64,000 nucleotides of DNA from Leptospira soteropolitanensis (GTDB lineage: Bacteria; Spirochaetota; Leptospiria; Leptospirales; Leptospiraceae): assembly GCF_026151655.1 (NCBI RefSeq), contig NZ_JAMQPN010000002.1, forward strand, positions 434,001 to 498,000, read 5' to 3'. A model generated the notes under the pieces. The model saw only the letters and a program-made list of their open reading frames with translations, searched no databases and had not been told where the DNA came from. Of this stretch, positions 48,890 to 57,218 are shown in pieces; within the stretch, counting starts at the first letter, position 1; every line of letters begins with the position of its first letter. A program made the position numbers and the translations under genes.

Positions 48890-49081
48890 ATGAAAACACT
48901 ACTTACACTAATCACTTTAACCTTACTTTTTAACTGCCAATCAACGGTTAAAACTGAGATCTCCTCCTATGGAATCGAAGATTACAAGCTTAATCAGACT
49001 TATGATTTCGTATACAGAGAAGGTTACGACTTCGCTCCATTAACCAAAGTATTCGAGGCTAAAGCTTCTAGGCATGGCTGA
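48890..49081 (+). CDS. Lipoprotein, N-terminal piece
   Basis: The 63-residue frame has a signal with lipobox (LLTLITLTLLFNC, Cys16) and a short mature part ending at TGA. The 98-residue frame 8 bases later is in another frame and starts with an ATG. The two may be one lipoprotein gene of about 165 residues broken by a frameshift between 49066 and 49090. The second piece lacks a signal peptide. Confidence 0.55.
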   Translation: MKTLLTLITLTLLFNCQSTVKTEISSYGIEDYKLNQTYDFVYREGYDFAPLTKVFEAKASRHG

Positions 49082-49089
49082 GGAGATCT

Positions 49090-49386
49090 ATGGAGAACCC
49101 TTCTGTATTGATCGATTTAGGCTTAAAGACTTCCAAAGGAGAAAGTTTACTTGGAGGATTCAATCACAAGTTGAAAGTCAGGATCACAGATAAGAGTCAA
49201 ACTGTATATTATGATGAAGTAGCTATTGAAAACAGACAGGAAATCTATATTGACTCCATTCCTTTCTTAGTTACCTCTTTTTGGAGTAATTACCCTAGTA
49301 GAATCTTAAAACTGGAAAAGAAAGTGAGGAGAGCTGAAGCAGAATCTTTGGATATCCAATTAGGCTTAGATTACAATAATAACTAG
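49090..49386 (+). CDS. Lipoprotein, C-terminal piece, or small separate gene
   Basis: The 98-residue frame encodes beta-strand-like segments (HKLKVRITDKSQTVYYDE) and no signal peptide. A TAG closes the same frame just upstream of the ATG at 49090, and the frame of the first piece ends in TGA at 49079-49081. If fused with one indel, the pair would make a lipoprotein. A strong terminator follows. Confidence 0.5.
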   Translation: MENPSVLIDLGLKTSKGESLLGGFNHKLKVRITDKSQTVYYDEVAIENRQEIYIDSIPFLVTSFWSNYPSRILKLEKKVRRAEAESLDIQLGLDYNNN

Positions 49387-49416
49387 ACAGAATTAACTCT
49401 ATGTTAGCTGATTGAG

Positions 49417-49444
49417 AGCGAGGAATAAAACCCTCGCTTTTTTA
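49417..49444 (+). terminator. Rho-independent terminator
   Basis: Stem AGCGAGG (49417-49423) and CCTCGCT (49432-49438) around an 8-base loop, then a run of T to 49443. It ends the lipoprotein-fragment transcript before the gene at 49464. Confidence 0.88.
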
Positions 49445-49463
49445 TGTCTTGAGAGGTGAAAAT

Positions 49464-50396
49464 ATGGCTGAAGATGATCCTAATAATTTGCAAAAAGAAA
49501 GTAAGAATTTCTTCTTAGAATTTTTGCAAGATAAATTAAACCATCCTTATATTGGAACATTTGTATTATCATTCTATTTTTATAATTTTGAAGATTTAAC
49601 AAAGCTATTTATTGGACTTGGAGAAGAATTCACTGAAGATAAGATAGATGCAATTGAGATTTTTGTAAGTAATTTTCATTTTTGGTCGTGTGATTTCTGG
49701 CTACCTGTACTTTCGGCGATTACAATACCAAATATAATCTATAATGCTGGTAAAATAATTTTTGATTTATGTAAAGATGTAACCGAGATTCTATTATCAA
49801 GAATAAGAACTTGGAAAAATAGAAAAGTTTTTCAATCTAATATAGATAATCTTGAATTCAAGAACAATATCAAATCACAAGCTATTAATAATTTAAGAAT
49901 GAATACTTTTTCGATAATGTTAGATATTATCGAAGGAGAAAGGAAAAATACTGGAATACCTCATTTGTATTATTTTGGGAGTCTGGAAAAATTCAAAGAA
50001 GGTGAATTGGTTTCTCACATTAAAGACAGAATAGAAATAGGTCGATATAATAAAAAATTTAAACTTCTTGGTGTTATTAAAAAGGTCTTAGTTGAAAATG
50101 TATTTATAGTAGAGGTATTAAATACAAGTACGTTAAGAGAGCTGATAAAAAACAAGTTTGACGTAACTATTGATACGAGCCATGCAAAAGAATTCAATGT
50201 ATTTAATGAAGGCGAAGGAAAACTTGAATACTCAATTACAAAAATAGCTGACTATGATAAAAACTTCGTTTGTACCATGGTTCAGCCAAGCTTTGAAATC
50301 TATAACGAGAATCTTGAAAATAAAATAGAAATAGATATTAATAGGGAAACAAAGTCGGTAATTGATAGATTTATGATTATCAGTGATTATCAATAA
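49464..50396 (+). CDS. Hypothetical protein with two membrane segments
   Basis: The 310-residue protein starts at the ATG at 49464, preceded by GAGAGGTG. It has possible membrane segments (about 27-45, HPYIGTFVLSFYFYNF-type; and about 72-97, FWLPVLSAITIPNIIYNAG) and then a Lys/Asn-rich cytoplasmic domain of about 200 residues that includes a beta-type segment. I recognise no family. It lies alone between two promoterless-looking gaps in the accessory region, and its base composition is very AT-rich. Confidence 0.65.
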   Translation: MAEDDPNNLQKESKNFFLEFLQDKLNHPYIGTFVLSFYFYNFEDLTKLFIGLGEEFTEDKIDAIEIFVSNFHFWSCDFWLPVLSAITIPNIIYNAGKIIFDLCKDVTEILLSRIRTWKNRKVFQSNIDNLEFKNNIKSQAINNLRMNTFSIMLDIIEGERKNTGIPHLYYFGSLEKFKEGELVSHIKDRIEIGRYNKKFKLLGVIKKVLVENVFIVEVLNTSTLRELIKNKFDVTIDTSHAKEFNVFNEGEGKLEYSITKIADYDKNFVCTMVQPSFEIYNENLENKIEIDINRETKSVIDRFMIISDYQ

Positions 50397-50557
50397 CCCA
50401 TCTCAGGATTAATTCTAGATTCTAGCTTCTTCCTTAAATAAATCGGATACACTGTATAGCAATGTATTTCCATTCGATTATAGATTAAAATAAAGAAGAA
50501 AGAACTAAATATTCAAACAAGCACAATTCTATTTAAATATGATTTTAAATCTAAAAC

Positions 50558-50587
50558 TTGACAAAAACTTAACTATCCTGATATTAT
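50558..50587 (+). promoter_or_regulatory. Strong sigma70-type promoter
   Basis: TTGACA (50558-50563) and TATTAT (50582-50587) are separated by 18 bases. Transcription would begin near 50594, 40-50 bases before the ORF at 50648. The untranslated leader contains a short inverted repeat (CTTATAAG). Confidence 0.7.
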
Positions 50588-50647
50588 CTCTATCCGCTTA
50601 TAAGGCTTATAGCAGATAATAAGACTAATTTTTACGAGGGTATTCTA

Positions 50648-51694
50648 ATCGAAAACTATTCTCAAAAACAAAAATTAGATCGGATTAAATCAGAACTCAA
50701 AAAGCAATTATCAGCTTCTAATACCAAAGAAGAATTCAACACTGCATTTTATAAAATCAACGAATACAAAATTGAACCTGAAAACATTCCAGAAAATATA
50801 TCCTGGAACAACCAGTTACTATATTTACAAATTAATTCTTTCAACATATACCTGAGAAAATTTGAGCTATCACCAAAAGAAGAATTTATCTATCACGTTT
50901 TTAGGACTTTAAAACCTTACTTTAAAAATAAACTTTGGGAAGACTATCTTTACAAATATATTTTAAATAAAGGCAAGGTAGGTCTAAATTCTTTAAATAT
51001 TGCTGGATTTTCTTTTATAAAAAAGCAGTCGAAAAAAAAACAAGATATCGATTACAAAGTATTTTTATTTTCATTTAAAAACCACTACCACCTTTCGGAT
51101 ATTGTAATCAATAACATTGACTATTTCATAAGAATCCTCAAGAAGAACCTACCTAAATACAAATCGCAATATAGAACTCCTTTAATCAATCATTACGCAC
51201 TTGAATTCAAAGATGACGAATATTTAGCACCAAAACTTAATTCTTTTGAACATAACAAACATTTCCACTACCTCTTCTTAAGAGAAAAAATAAAAGACTG
51301 TCTACGAGAATCAGAAAACCAACTGAGAGAAAAATTGGGATACAAAAGGATTGGCGAAGGGAACATCCAAGAACATAACCTATACAGGGAGTTAACCAAA
51401 GTTATTGATCCTTCCAAAATCAAAAGGTGGTATCGACCCAAGTGGTTAGGTGGACTAGAACTCGATTTCTATTTTGAATTGGATGGGAAACGGTATGGAA
51501 TCGAGTATCAAGGTGCACAGCATGTCCGACCTACCGATTTTTTCGGTGGCAAGAAGTCTTTCAAAAAGCAAATAAGAAGAGATGTAATAAAACTAAATCT
51601 ATGTCATAACAATGGTGTGAAATTATTGCACTGTTATTTTGATGAACAGATTCAAAACTTCATAAACCAGAAACTGCTACCACACTTAAGGTAG
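50648..51694 (+). CDS. PD-(D/E)XK-like nuclease candidate with non-canonical start
   Basis: The frame is open from about 50583 to 51694 but has no ATG, GTG or TTG before 51335. A ribosome site GAGGG (50636-50640) lies 7 bases before the ATC at 50648; an ATT at 50642 is the other option. From 50648 the product has 348 residues. The first 230 are Lys/Tyr/Asn-rich and helical. The last 100 carry a nuclease-like pattern: LELDFYFELDGKRYGIEYQG (Asp...Glu-x-Gln), then GAQHVRPTDFFGG and a RRDVIKLNLC helix. A nine-A run (51032-51040) lies inside. The start may be lost or AUU/AUC may be used. I infer a stand-alone restriction-type nuclease. Confidence 0.6.
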   Translation: MENYSQKQKLDRIKSELKKQLSASNTKEEFNTAFYKINEYKIEPENIPENISWNNQLLYLQINSFNIYLRKFELSPKEEFIYHVFRTLKPYFKNKLWEDYLYKYILNKGKVGLNSLNIAGFSFIKKQSKKKQDIDYKVFLFSFKNHYHLSDIVINNIDYFIRILKKNLPKYKSQYRTPLINHYALEFKDDEYLAPKLNSFEHNKHFHYLFLREKIKDCLRESENQLREKLGYKRIGEGNIQEHNLYRELTKVIDPSKIKRWYRPKWLGGLELDFYFELDGKRYGIEYQGAQHVRPTDFFGGKKSFKKQIRRDVIKLNLCHNNGVKLLHCYFDEQIQNFINQKLLPHLR

Positions 51695-51861
51695 AATACT
51701 TCTAAAACTTATTACCTATTTTGATGGCACACGTTCGAAGATATTTAACTTAGGATTCAAGAAAATTAAAGACAAATATTTTAAGTAAAAGTGAAACATA
51801 TTCGAAAGATAAAACTTTCTGTTATCGAAACTAATTCAAGAACCAATCAATAAATTATCCT

Positions 51862-52035
51862 CTAAATCATCTTCTCATACTCTAAGCATTTTTTGATTTG
51901 ATGAATAAGAATTAAAGTTATTACAACTGAAATTATCCATCCAATAGGAGGAAAAAATAGACCACCAATTATAACAACTACTCCCTTGAAAAATCTCTTA
52001 GGTGTGAGCCAACAGCCAGATTCACTTTTTTTCAT
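51862..52035 (-). CDS. Small putative membrane protein
   Basis: A 57-residue frame from the ATG at 52035 begins MKKSESGCWLTPKRF, followed by one or two hydrophobic segments (about 19-46, VVVIIGGLFFPPIGWIISVV) and a charged end. It lies in a 620-base gap between two plus-strand genes (51695-52314) that otherwise holds nothing I can support. It might be chance. Confidence 0.35.
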   Translation of the reverse strand: MKKSESGCWLTPKRFFKGVVVIIGGLFFPPIGWIISVVITLILIHQIKKCLEYEKMI

Positions 52036-52314
52036 TTTATCATCTCACAATAAATCCTAATTAATTTAGAATTTCCATCATTCATTTTTTCGAATAAGTA
52101 AATAAGAGAATGCTGATGAACCTAATAAATATATTGATCAAATTCTTACTTTTATTGCAAATTTAAGGTTTTAAAATGTTTTTTTATTTTTAAATATCTG
52201 CCCTTACCCTCCCAATATATTCTGCTATTTTTTACTCTAAGAAATCTCGATTTATTATTTTTTTTCAAATACTCTTGTTTTGTCCGAGCCATCTATTAAA
52301 ATTATCCAAAGTTT

Positions 52315-54291
52315 ATGGCAATTTCCAAACCCGAATCATTTTCATCTTTAGCATCTTTTATTTGGTCAATCGCAGAAACCTTACGAGGTGATTTTAAGCA
52401 GTCCGAATATGGTCGAATCATATTGCCTTTCACTGTTTTACGTCGTTTAGAATGTGTTTTAGAGAAAACGAGAGAGGCAGTTCTACTTGAAAAGAAGAAA
52501 CATAAGGGAAGTAAAGTTCCACTTCAACCATTTCTGGAGAAAGCGTCAGGATTCGGCTTTTATAACATTTCGAATATGGCACTCGATAGATTAGGAACGA
52601 ATGACACTAAATCCAATTTAGAAAACTATGTCGAATCTTTCAGCGAAAACGTTTCAGACATTTTCGAGAACTTCAATTTTCAAGATATAATAGATCGCCT
52701 CCATAAGGCAGACCTACTCTTCCAAGTTTGCGGACAGTTTGCGAGTATAGATCTTCATCCTGATGTAGTAGATAATTATCAAATGGGTCTCGTCTTTGAA
52801 GAACTGATTCGGAAATTTGCAGAATCGAGTAACGAGACTGCAGGGGAACATTTCACTCCACGTGATATTGTCCGACTAACGACCTCACTCGTATTCTGTA
52901 ATGACAATGATGCACTGACCAAACCTGGAGTTATTCGATCAGTGTATGATCCGACAGCAGGAACGGGAGGGTTCTTATCCTCAAGTACTGAATATATCCA
53001 TGAATTGAATCCGAAGGCTAAAATTGCAAACTTCGGACAAGAACTAAACCCTGAATCGTTTGCTATCTGCAAAGCGGATATGTTAATCAAAGGACAGGAT
53101 GTAAAGAAAATCAAATTGGGTAATACCTTAAGTGATGACCAGCATCCAGACGACAAATTTGATTACTTGTTATCGAATCCTCCTTTCGGTGTAGAATGGA
53201 AAAAGGTAGAAAAAGCAATAGTAGATGAACACAAGAAGAAAGGTTTTAAGGGGAGATTTGGTGCGGGACTTCCAAGAGTATCAGATGGAAGTCTTCTCTT
53301 CCTCCTACATCTCATCTCAAAAATGAATGATCCAAGTAAGGGTGGGAGTCGTATTGGAATTATTCTAAATGGTTCACCTCTCTTCACTGGGGGTGCTGGT
53401 TCTGGTGAATCTGAAATCAGAAGATACATTCTAGAACAAGACTTGTTAGAAGCAATTATTGCTCTTCCTACGGATATGTTTTATAACACGGGTATTGCTA
53501 CCTATATCTGGATTCTTTCCAATCACAAAGATAAAGATCGCTTAGGTAAGGTACAACTCATCAATGCGAATAGTGATGAGTTTTGCGATAAAATGCGAAA
53601 GTCTCTTGGATCAAAGCGTAAATATCTGACCGAAGCTCATATCGAACTAATTGTGAAGCTCTATGGTTCTATGGCTAAGAATAAAACGAGTAAGATTTTC
53701 AAAACTACAGACTTTGGGTATCGCCGTATTACAGTCGAAAGACCTTTGAAGTTATCCTTTCATCCTCATGATGAAATCAAGCTAAGTTTATTAAAAGACG
53801 ATATAGGATTCCTTAAACTTGATACAAAGGAGCAAAAGTCAATCCTCGAAATGCTGTCATCACTCAAATCAAAATACAATGATCGAGAAGTATTCCTAAA
53901 CGAAATTAGAGCCAAACGTAAACTTACTCCCGCTATCGAAAAGTTATTGGTTAAAATCATCGGCGAACAAGATGAAACAGCTAATAACTGTAAGAATGCT
54001 AAAGGGGAAACCGAAGCAGATTCGGACTTACGAGATTCCGAGAACGTTCCACTTAGTGAGGACATCGATAGCTACTTTGCTCGTGAAGTATTGCCCCACG
54101 TTCCAGATGCTTGGATTGACCGAGACAAAAAAGACGAGAAAGATAACCAAGTCGGGATTGTAGGCTATGAGATTCCGTTCAACAGACATTTTTATGAATA
54201 CAAACCACCAAGAGATTTAAAAGAAATCGATGCTGACTTAGATAAGGTTACCAAAGAGATTCTGGAACTCCTCCAAGAGGTTCATTCATGA
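52315..54291 (+). CDS. hsdM: Type I restriction-modification methyltransferase subunit HsdM
   Basis: The 658-residue protein has the HsdM N-terminal helical domain (about 1-155), then the methylase domain with the AdoMet-binding motif [10 protein letters not shown] (about 217-226) and the adenine-methylase motif SNPPFG (about 286-291). A long C-terminal extension (about 480-658) follows. With HsdS it methylates adenine at the recognition site. It is the first gene of the island operon hsdM-X-hsdS-Y-hsdR on the plus strand. Confidence 0.93.
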   Translation: MAISKPESFSSLASFIWSIAETLRGDFKQSEYGRIILPFTVLRRLECVLEKTREAVLLEKKKHKGSKVPLQPFLEKASGFGFYNISNMALDRLGTNDTKSNLENYVESFSENVSDIFENFNFQDIIDRLHKADLLFQVCGQFASIDLHPDVVDNYQMGLVFEELIRKFAESSNETAGEHFTPRDIVRLTTSLVFCNDNDALTKPGVIRSVYDPTAGTGGFLSSSTEYIHELNPKAKIANFGQELNPESFAICKADMLIKGQDVKKIKLGNTLSDDQHPDDKFDYLLSNPPFGVEWKKVEKAIVDEHKKKGFKGRFGAGLPRVSDGSLLFLLHLISKMNDPSKGGSRIGIILNGSPLFTGGAGSGESEIRRYILEQDLLEAIIALPTDMFYNTGIATYIWILSNHKDKDRLGKVQLINANSDEFCDKMRKSLGSKRKYLTEAHIELIVKLYGSMAKNKTSKIFKTTDFGYRRITVERPLKLSFHPHDEIKLSLLKDDIGFLKLDTKEQKSILEMLSSLKSKYNDREVFLNEIRAKRKLTPAIEKLLVKIIGEQDETANNCKNAKGETEADSDLRDSENVPLSEDIDSYFAREVLPHVPDAWIDRDKKDEKDNQVGIVGYEIPFNRHFYEYKPPRDLKEIDADLDKVTKEILELLQEVHS

Positions 54292-54330
54292 TTCTCCCTT
54301 TTTACTGGATTGTATGGAGTGAATAATTTT

Positions 54331-55188
54331 ATGATTGAGAAATCTCTAGAATATTTCATTAGACATACTGAGATTTTAGAATTGAATCATTCACAAATCC
54401 AAGCTCTTTTTGATGATCAAAGATTTGGATTTCACTTTGAATCCAATTTTGAAGACAAAAAAGACTATTTAGAAGAAAAGAAATATAGCACTCCGCAAGG
54501 AAGAACTGCAATTCGGTATCTACTTGATATTGCAAAAAATGGCGGTTATATCTGGGCAGAATACAGTTTGATCAAAAAAATAATGATCGGTTATGTTGAG
54601 CCAAATACCCAAATAGAACTCATTAGTCTCGATCCAAATAAGGATCTAAATAATAAAGATGGAAAGCTGATTCTAAAGACATTAAAATTCTCTAAATTCC
54701 TTGAAATTAGCCCTCAAGAACTTTTGATGCTTAAGGCAAGAAGACCCAGACAAGGAACGTTTGTCCGATGGAGAAATTGCTTTGGAAAATTGACAAAGGT
54801 TATCGATCAAGGTATATCACAAGAAATCAAAGAATGGACTGATTTGACTCCAGACCTTCAGGAAATTGTAAGTTATGAATATCTTCGAAATGTAGGCATC
54901 AATAGCTGGAAAATCAAGCATCTACTCATGCCAATAGGAAGAACCATGAAAGATATCGATATCTATGCACTTAACACGAATAATGAGTCAGTCTTTGTTC
55001 AAGTAACACACTTAGGTGATGATAAAAATAAATTACAAAGTTTAGCTCAGTATAAATCAAATCTAGTCTATATCTCTTCAAATCCTAAACTATCAAATCA
55101 AAATACTGAGATAACAGTCATAAATTCTGATGATATTTTTAGATGGCTATTGAATCAACTTGATTACATGAAGCAGTTAGCAAATTAA
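54331..55188 (+). CDS. Hypothetical protein between hsdM and hsdS
   Basis: From the ATG at 54331 (GGAG 11 bases upstream) the product has 285 residues. I recognise no family. Near residues 210-235 the segment KDIDIYALNTNNESVFVQVTH resembles nuclease-type Asp-x-Asp...Gln-x-x strands, but this is weak. The middle region has ARRPRQGTFVRWRN. It sits between hsdM and hsdS with gaps of 39 and 12 bases, so it belongs to the operon and may be an accessory restriction or regulatory factor. Confidence 0.6.
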   Translation: MIEKSLEYFIRHTEILELNHSQIQALFDDQRFGFHFESNFEDKKDYLEEKKYSTPQGRTAIRYLLDIAKNGGYIWAEYSLIKKIMIGYVEPNTQIELISLDPNKDLNNKDGKLILKTLKFSKFLEISPQELLMLKARRPRQGTFVRWRNCFGKLTKVIDQGISQEIKEWTDLTPDLQEIVSYEYLRNVGINSWKIKHLLMPIGRTMKDIDIYALNTNNESVFVQVTHLGDDKNKLQSLAQYKSNLVYISSNPKLSNQNTEITVINSDDIFRWLLNQLDYMKQLAN

Positions 55189-55200
55189 GAGATTATAAAT

Positions 55201-56493
55201 ATGAAACAAAAAGATAAGAATTCTATTCAATTCAAGTTTAAACCGTACCCAAAATATAAAGACAGCAGAATAGAATGGATAGGAGAAATTCCTACAGAAT
55301 GGAAGACATTAAAAATTCGACATGCATGTGAATACATAAAAAGCGGTACGACTCCAGAAAGTAGCTCAGAGGAATTTTATGGCGGTTCAATATTATGGGT
55401 AACAACTGGTGAACTTCGAGAAAGTTTCATAGAAGATACAGCGAAAAAAGTTAACGAAAAAGCTCTTAGGACGTATTCTGCATTAAGTTTCCATCCTAAA
55501 GGTTCTGTATTAATTGCAATGTATGGAGCTACTATAGGCAGATTGGGGATGCTGAACAAAGAAGCAGTTTCTAACCAAGCATGCTTAGCATTATTTTCTA
55601 AAACTAAATTATTTAATCGATATTTATTCTATTGGTTATATGCAACTAGAGATGAGTTAATAAGAATTTCTTCTGGTGGAGGTCAACCAAATGTTAACCA
55701 AGAAAAACTTGCTTCACTTAGGGTCAGCACCCCCCCCCTAGACGAACAGAAAGCAATAGCAACTTTCCTAGACAGAGAAACGAAAAAAATAGACAACCTC
55801 ATCGCCAAACAAGAGCTACTCATAGCTTTACTCGAAGAAAAGAGACAGGCGTTGATTTCTCATGCTGTTACGAAAGGTCTTGATCCTAAGGCGAAAATGA
55901 AAGACAGCGGAGTGGAATGGTTAGGAGAGATTCCTGAGGGATGGGAGGTTGTTAGTCTTAGGTTAAAAATAAAAATTGCTAGTGGTGATGGAATTTCTAA
56001 TCATTTGGTCGAAGCACAAAAGAGTGAAACACACAGCATACCTTCTATCGGAGGGAATGGGATAATGGGATATACTCTCTCACCAAATACATTGAAAAAT
56101 GCTTTTGCAATAGGACGTGTAGGGGCACTCTGTGGCAATGTTCATTTTATTAATTATCCTGCATGGATAACAGATAATGCCTTAAAGATTAGCAAATGGA
56201 ACGATTTTGAAAATCTATATTTTTTTTACTTAATTTACTCAGCAAAATTAAACAGACTAGCAAGTACATCAGCACAACCATTAATTACAGGAGAAACCGT
56301 TAAGAATTTAAAAGTACCTTTACCAGCGATTACAGAACAAAAAACAATTGCAGAATATCTCGATGCACAAACAAAAAAAATCGATTTATTAAAAGAAAAG
56401 GCATTTTCTGTTATCGAACTTCTCAATGAGAAACGATCTGCATTGATTTCTTCTGCTGTGACGGGTAAGATTGACGTAAGGGAGCTAGTGTGA
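55201..56493 (+). CDS. hsdS: Type I restriction-modification specificity subunit HsdS
   Basis: The 430-residue protein has two target-recognition domains (about 10-165 and 235-385) and two conserved helical regions (about 180-225, with EQKAIATFLDRETKKIDNL; and about 375-430). The two halves start alike: DSRIEWIGEIPTEWK (about 22-36) and DSGVEWLGEIPEGWE (about 235-249). HsdS determines the DNA site. A nine-C tract lies at codons 177-180, between the first domain and the helical region. The stop overlaps the next gene's start by one base. Confidence 0.94.
   Translation: MKQKDKNSIQFKFKPYPKYKDSRIEWIGEIPTEWKTLKIRHACEYIKSGTTPESSSEEFYGGSILWVTTGELRESFIEDTAKKVNEKALRTYSALSFHPKGSVLIAMYGATIGRLGMLNKEAVSNQACLALFSKTKLFNRYLFYWLYATRDELIRISSGGGQPNVNQEKLASLRVSTPPLDEQKAIATFLDRETKKIDNLIAKQELLIALLEEKRQALISHAVTKGLDPKAKMKDSGVEWLGEIPEGWEVVSLRLKIKIASGDGISNHLVEAQKSETHSIPSIGGNGIMGYTLSPNTLKNAFAIGRVGALCGNVHFINYPAWITDNALKISKWNDFENLYFFYLIYSAKLNRLASTSAQPLITGETVKNLKVPLPAITEQKTIAEYLDAQTKKIDLLKEKAFSVIELLNEKRSALISSAVTGKIDVRELV
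55730..55738 (+). repeat. Nine-C tract in hsdS
   Basis: The run reads ACC-CCC-CCC-CTA in frame (55729-55740). Loss of one C gives ACC-CCC-CCC-TAG, an immediate stop after residue 179. Gain of one C shifts the frame through about 43 codons to a TGA. In-frame Met233 (ATG at 55897, preceded by AAGGCG) lies exactly at the start of the second recognition domain. Confidence 0.9.
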
Positions 56494-57218
56494 TGGATCA
56501 AGAATCGAAGCAGATCATTTCTGTTCGGAAATGGCTGATAACTGCTGAAGAGTATCTGAAAGATTCTAAAAATCTCCTAGATTTTCATTTAAAAGCGAAT
56601 CGTTCTACGATAACCAGACCTACTGTGCTTCTTTTTGCGTATTTTTTGGAAAATTTATTAAAAGGCTACATTCTTGTTAAAAAGAATTTAACTCAATTGG
56701 ATAAGAAATATCAAATCCACCTGAAGAAAGAATTATTTGAAAAAGCTGAATTACACTTCTCCAAAGAAAATCATCAAGATATCGTTGAATTCTTAAACCA
56801 TGTCACTAATTGGGGGAAGTATCCTTTTGATAAATCAAATTCTCAAGGCAATGTAATTACTTCAAAAAAAGAAACTAAACTAACAGCATACCAAAACGAA
56901 ACTTTTGTTTTTTCGAGTTTCGAAAACTTTCAAGAGCTACTTTCCTTTGCAATACATTTTTTAGAATTGATTTCCAATGAAATGATCAATGAAAAAAAAC
57001 TACATACAGCTGTCGGGATCAAAGAAACTCTAGGAAGATTAAATCATAAATTGATAGAAATGGAAAAAGCAATCAAGGGTGATGTGACACAAAAGAATCA
57101 TCAAAGTTTTTCCAACACCTTTTCTAATATAAAAGAGAAAATTAAAAATAGAATTCATTCTTTTAAAAGCACACATTGCAAAGGATTGGGAATTCGTTCC
57201 TATGAAAATAAAATATGA
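56493..57218 (+). CDS. Helical protein between hsdS and hsdR, possibly HEPN-type
   Basis: The 241-residue protein (ATG at 56493 in TGATG overlap with hsdS) is helical. Its first half has AFYFLEN-like LFAYFLENLLKGYILVKKN (about 49-67), then IHLKKELFEKAELHF and a WGKYPFDK end (about 107-114). This order recalls HEPN-domain proteins. I cannot see the HEPN RNase motif R-x4-6-H clearly, so nuclease activity is not claimed. It overlaps hsdR by four bases, so it belongs to the operon. Confidence 0.55.
   Translation: MDQESKQIISVRKWLITAEEYLKDSKNLLDFHLKANRSTITRPTVLLFAYFLENLLKGYILVKKNLTQLDKKYQIHLKKELFEKAELHFSKENHQDIVEFLNHVTNWGKYPFDKSNSQGNVITSKKETKLTAYQNETFVFSSFENFQELLSFAIHFLELISNEMINEKKLHTAVGIKETLGRLNHKLIEMEKAIKGDVTQKNHQSFSNTFSNIKEKIKNRIHSFKSTHCKGLGIRSYENKI

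Noticed and set aside
56493..57218. HEPN RNase toxin
   Set aside because: The helical pattern is suggestive, but the R-x4-6-H motif is not clear, so I do not claim ribonuclease activity.
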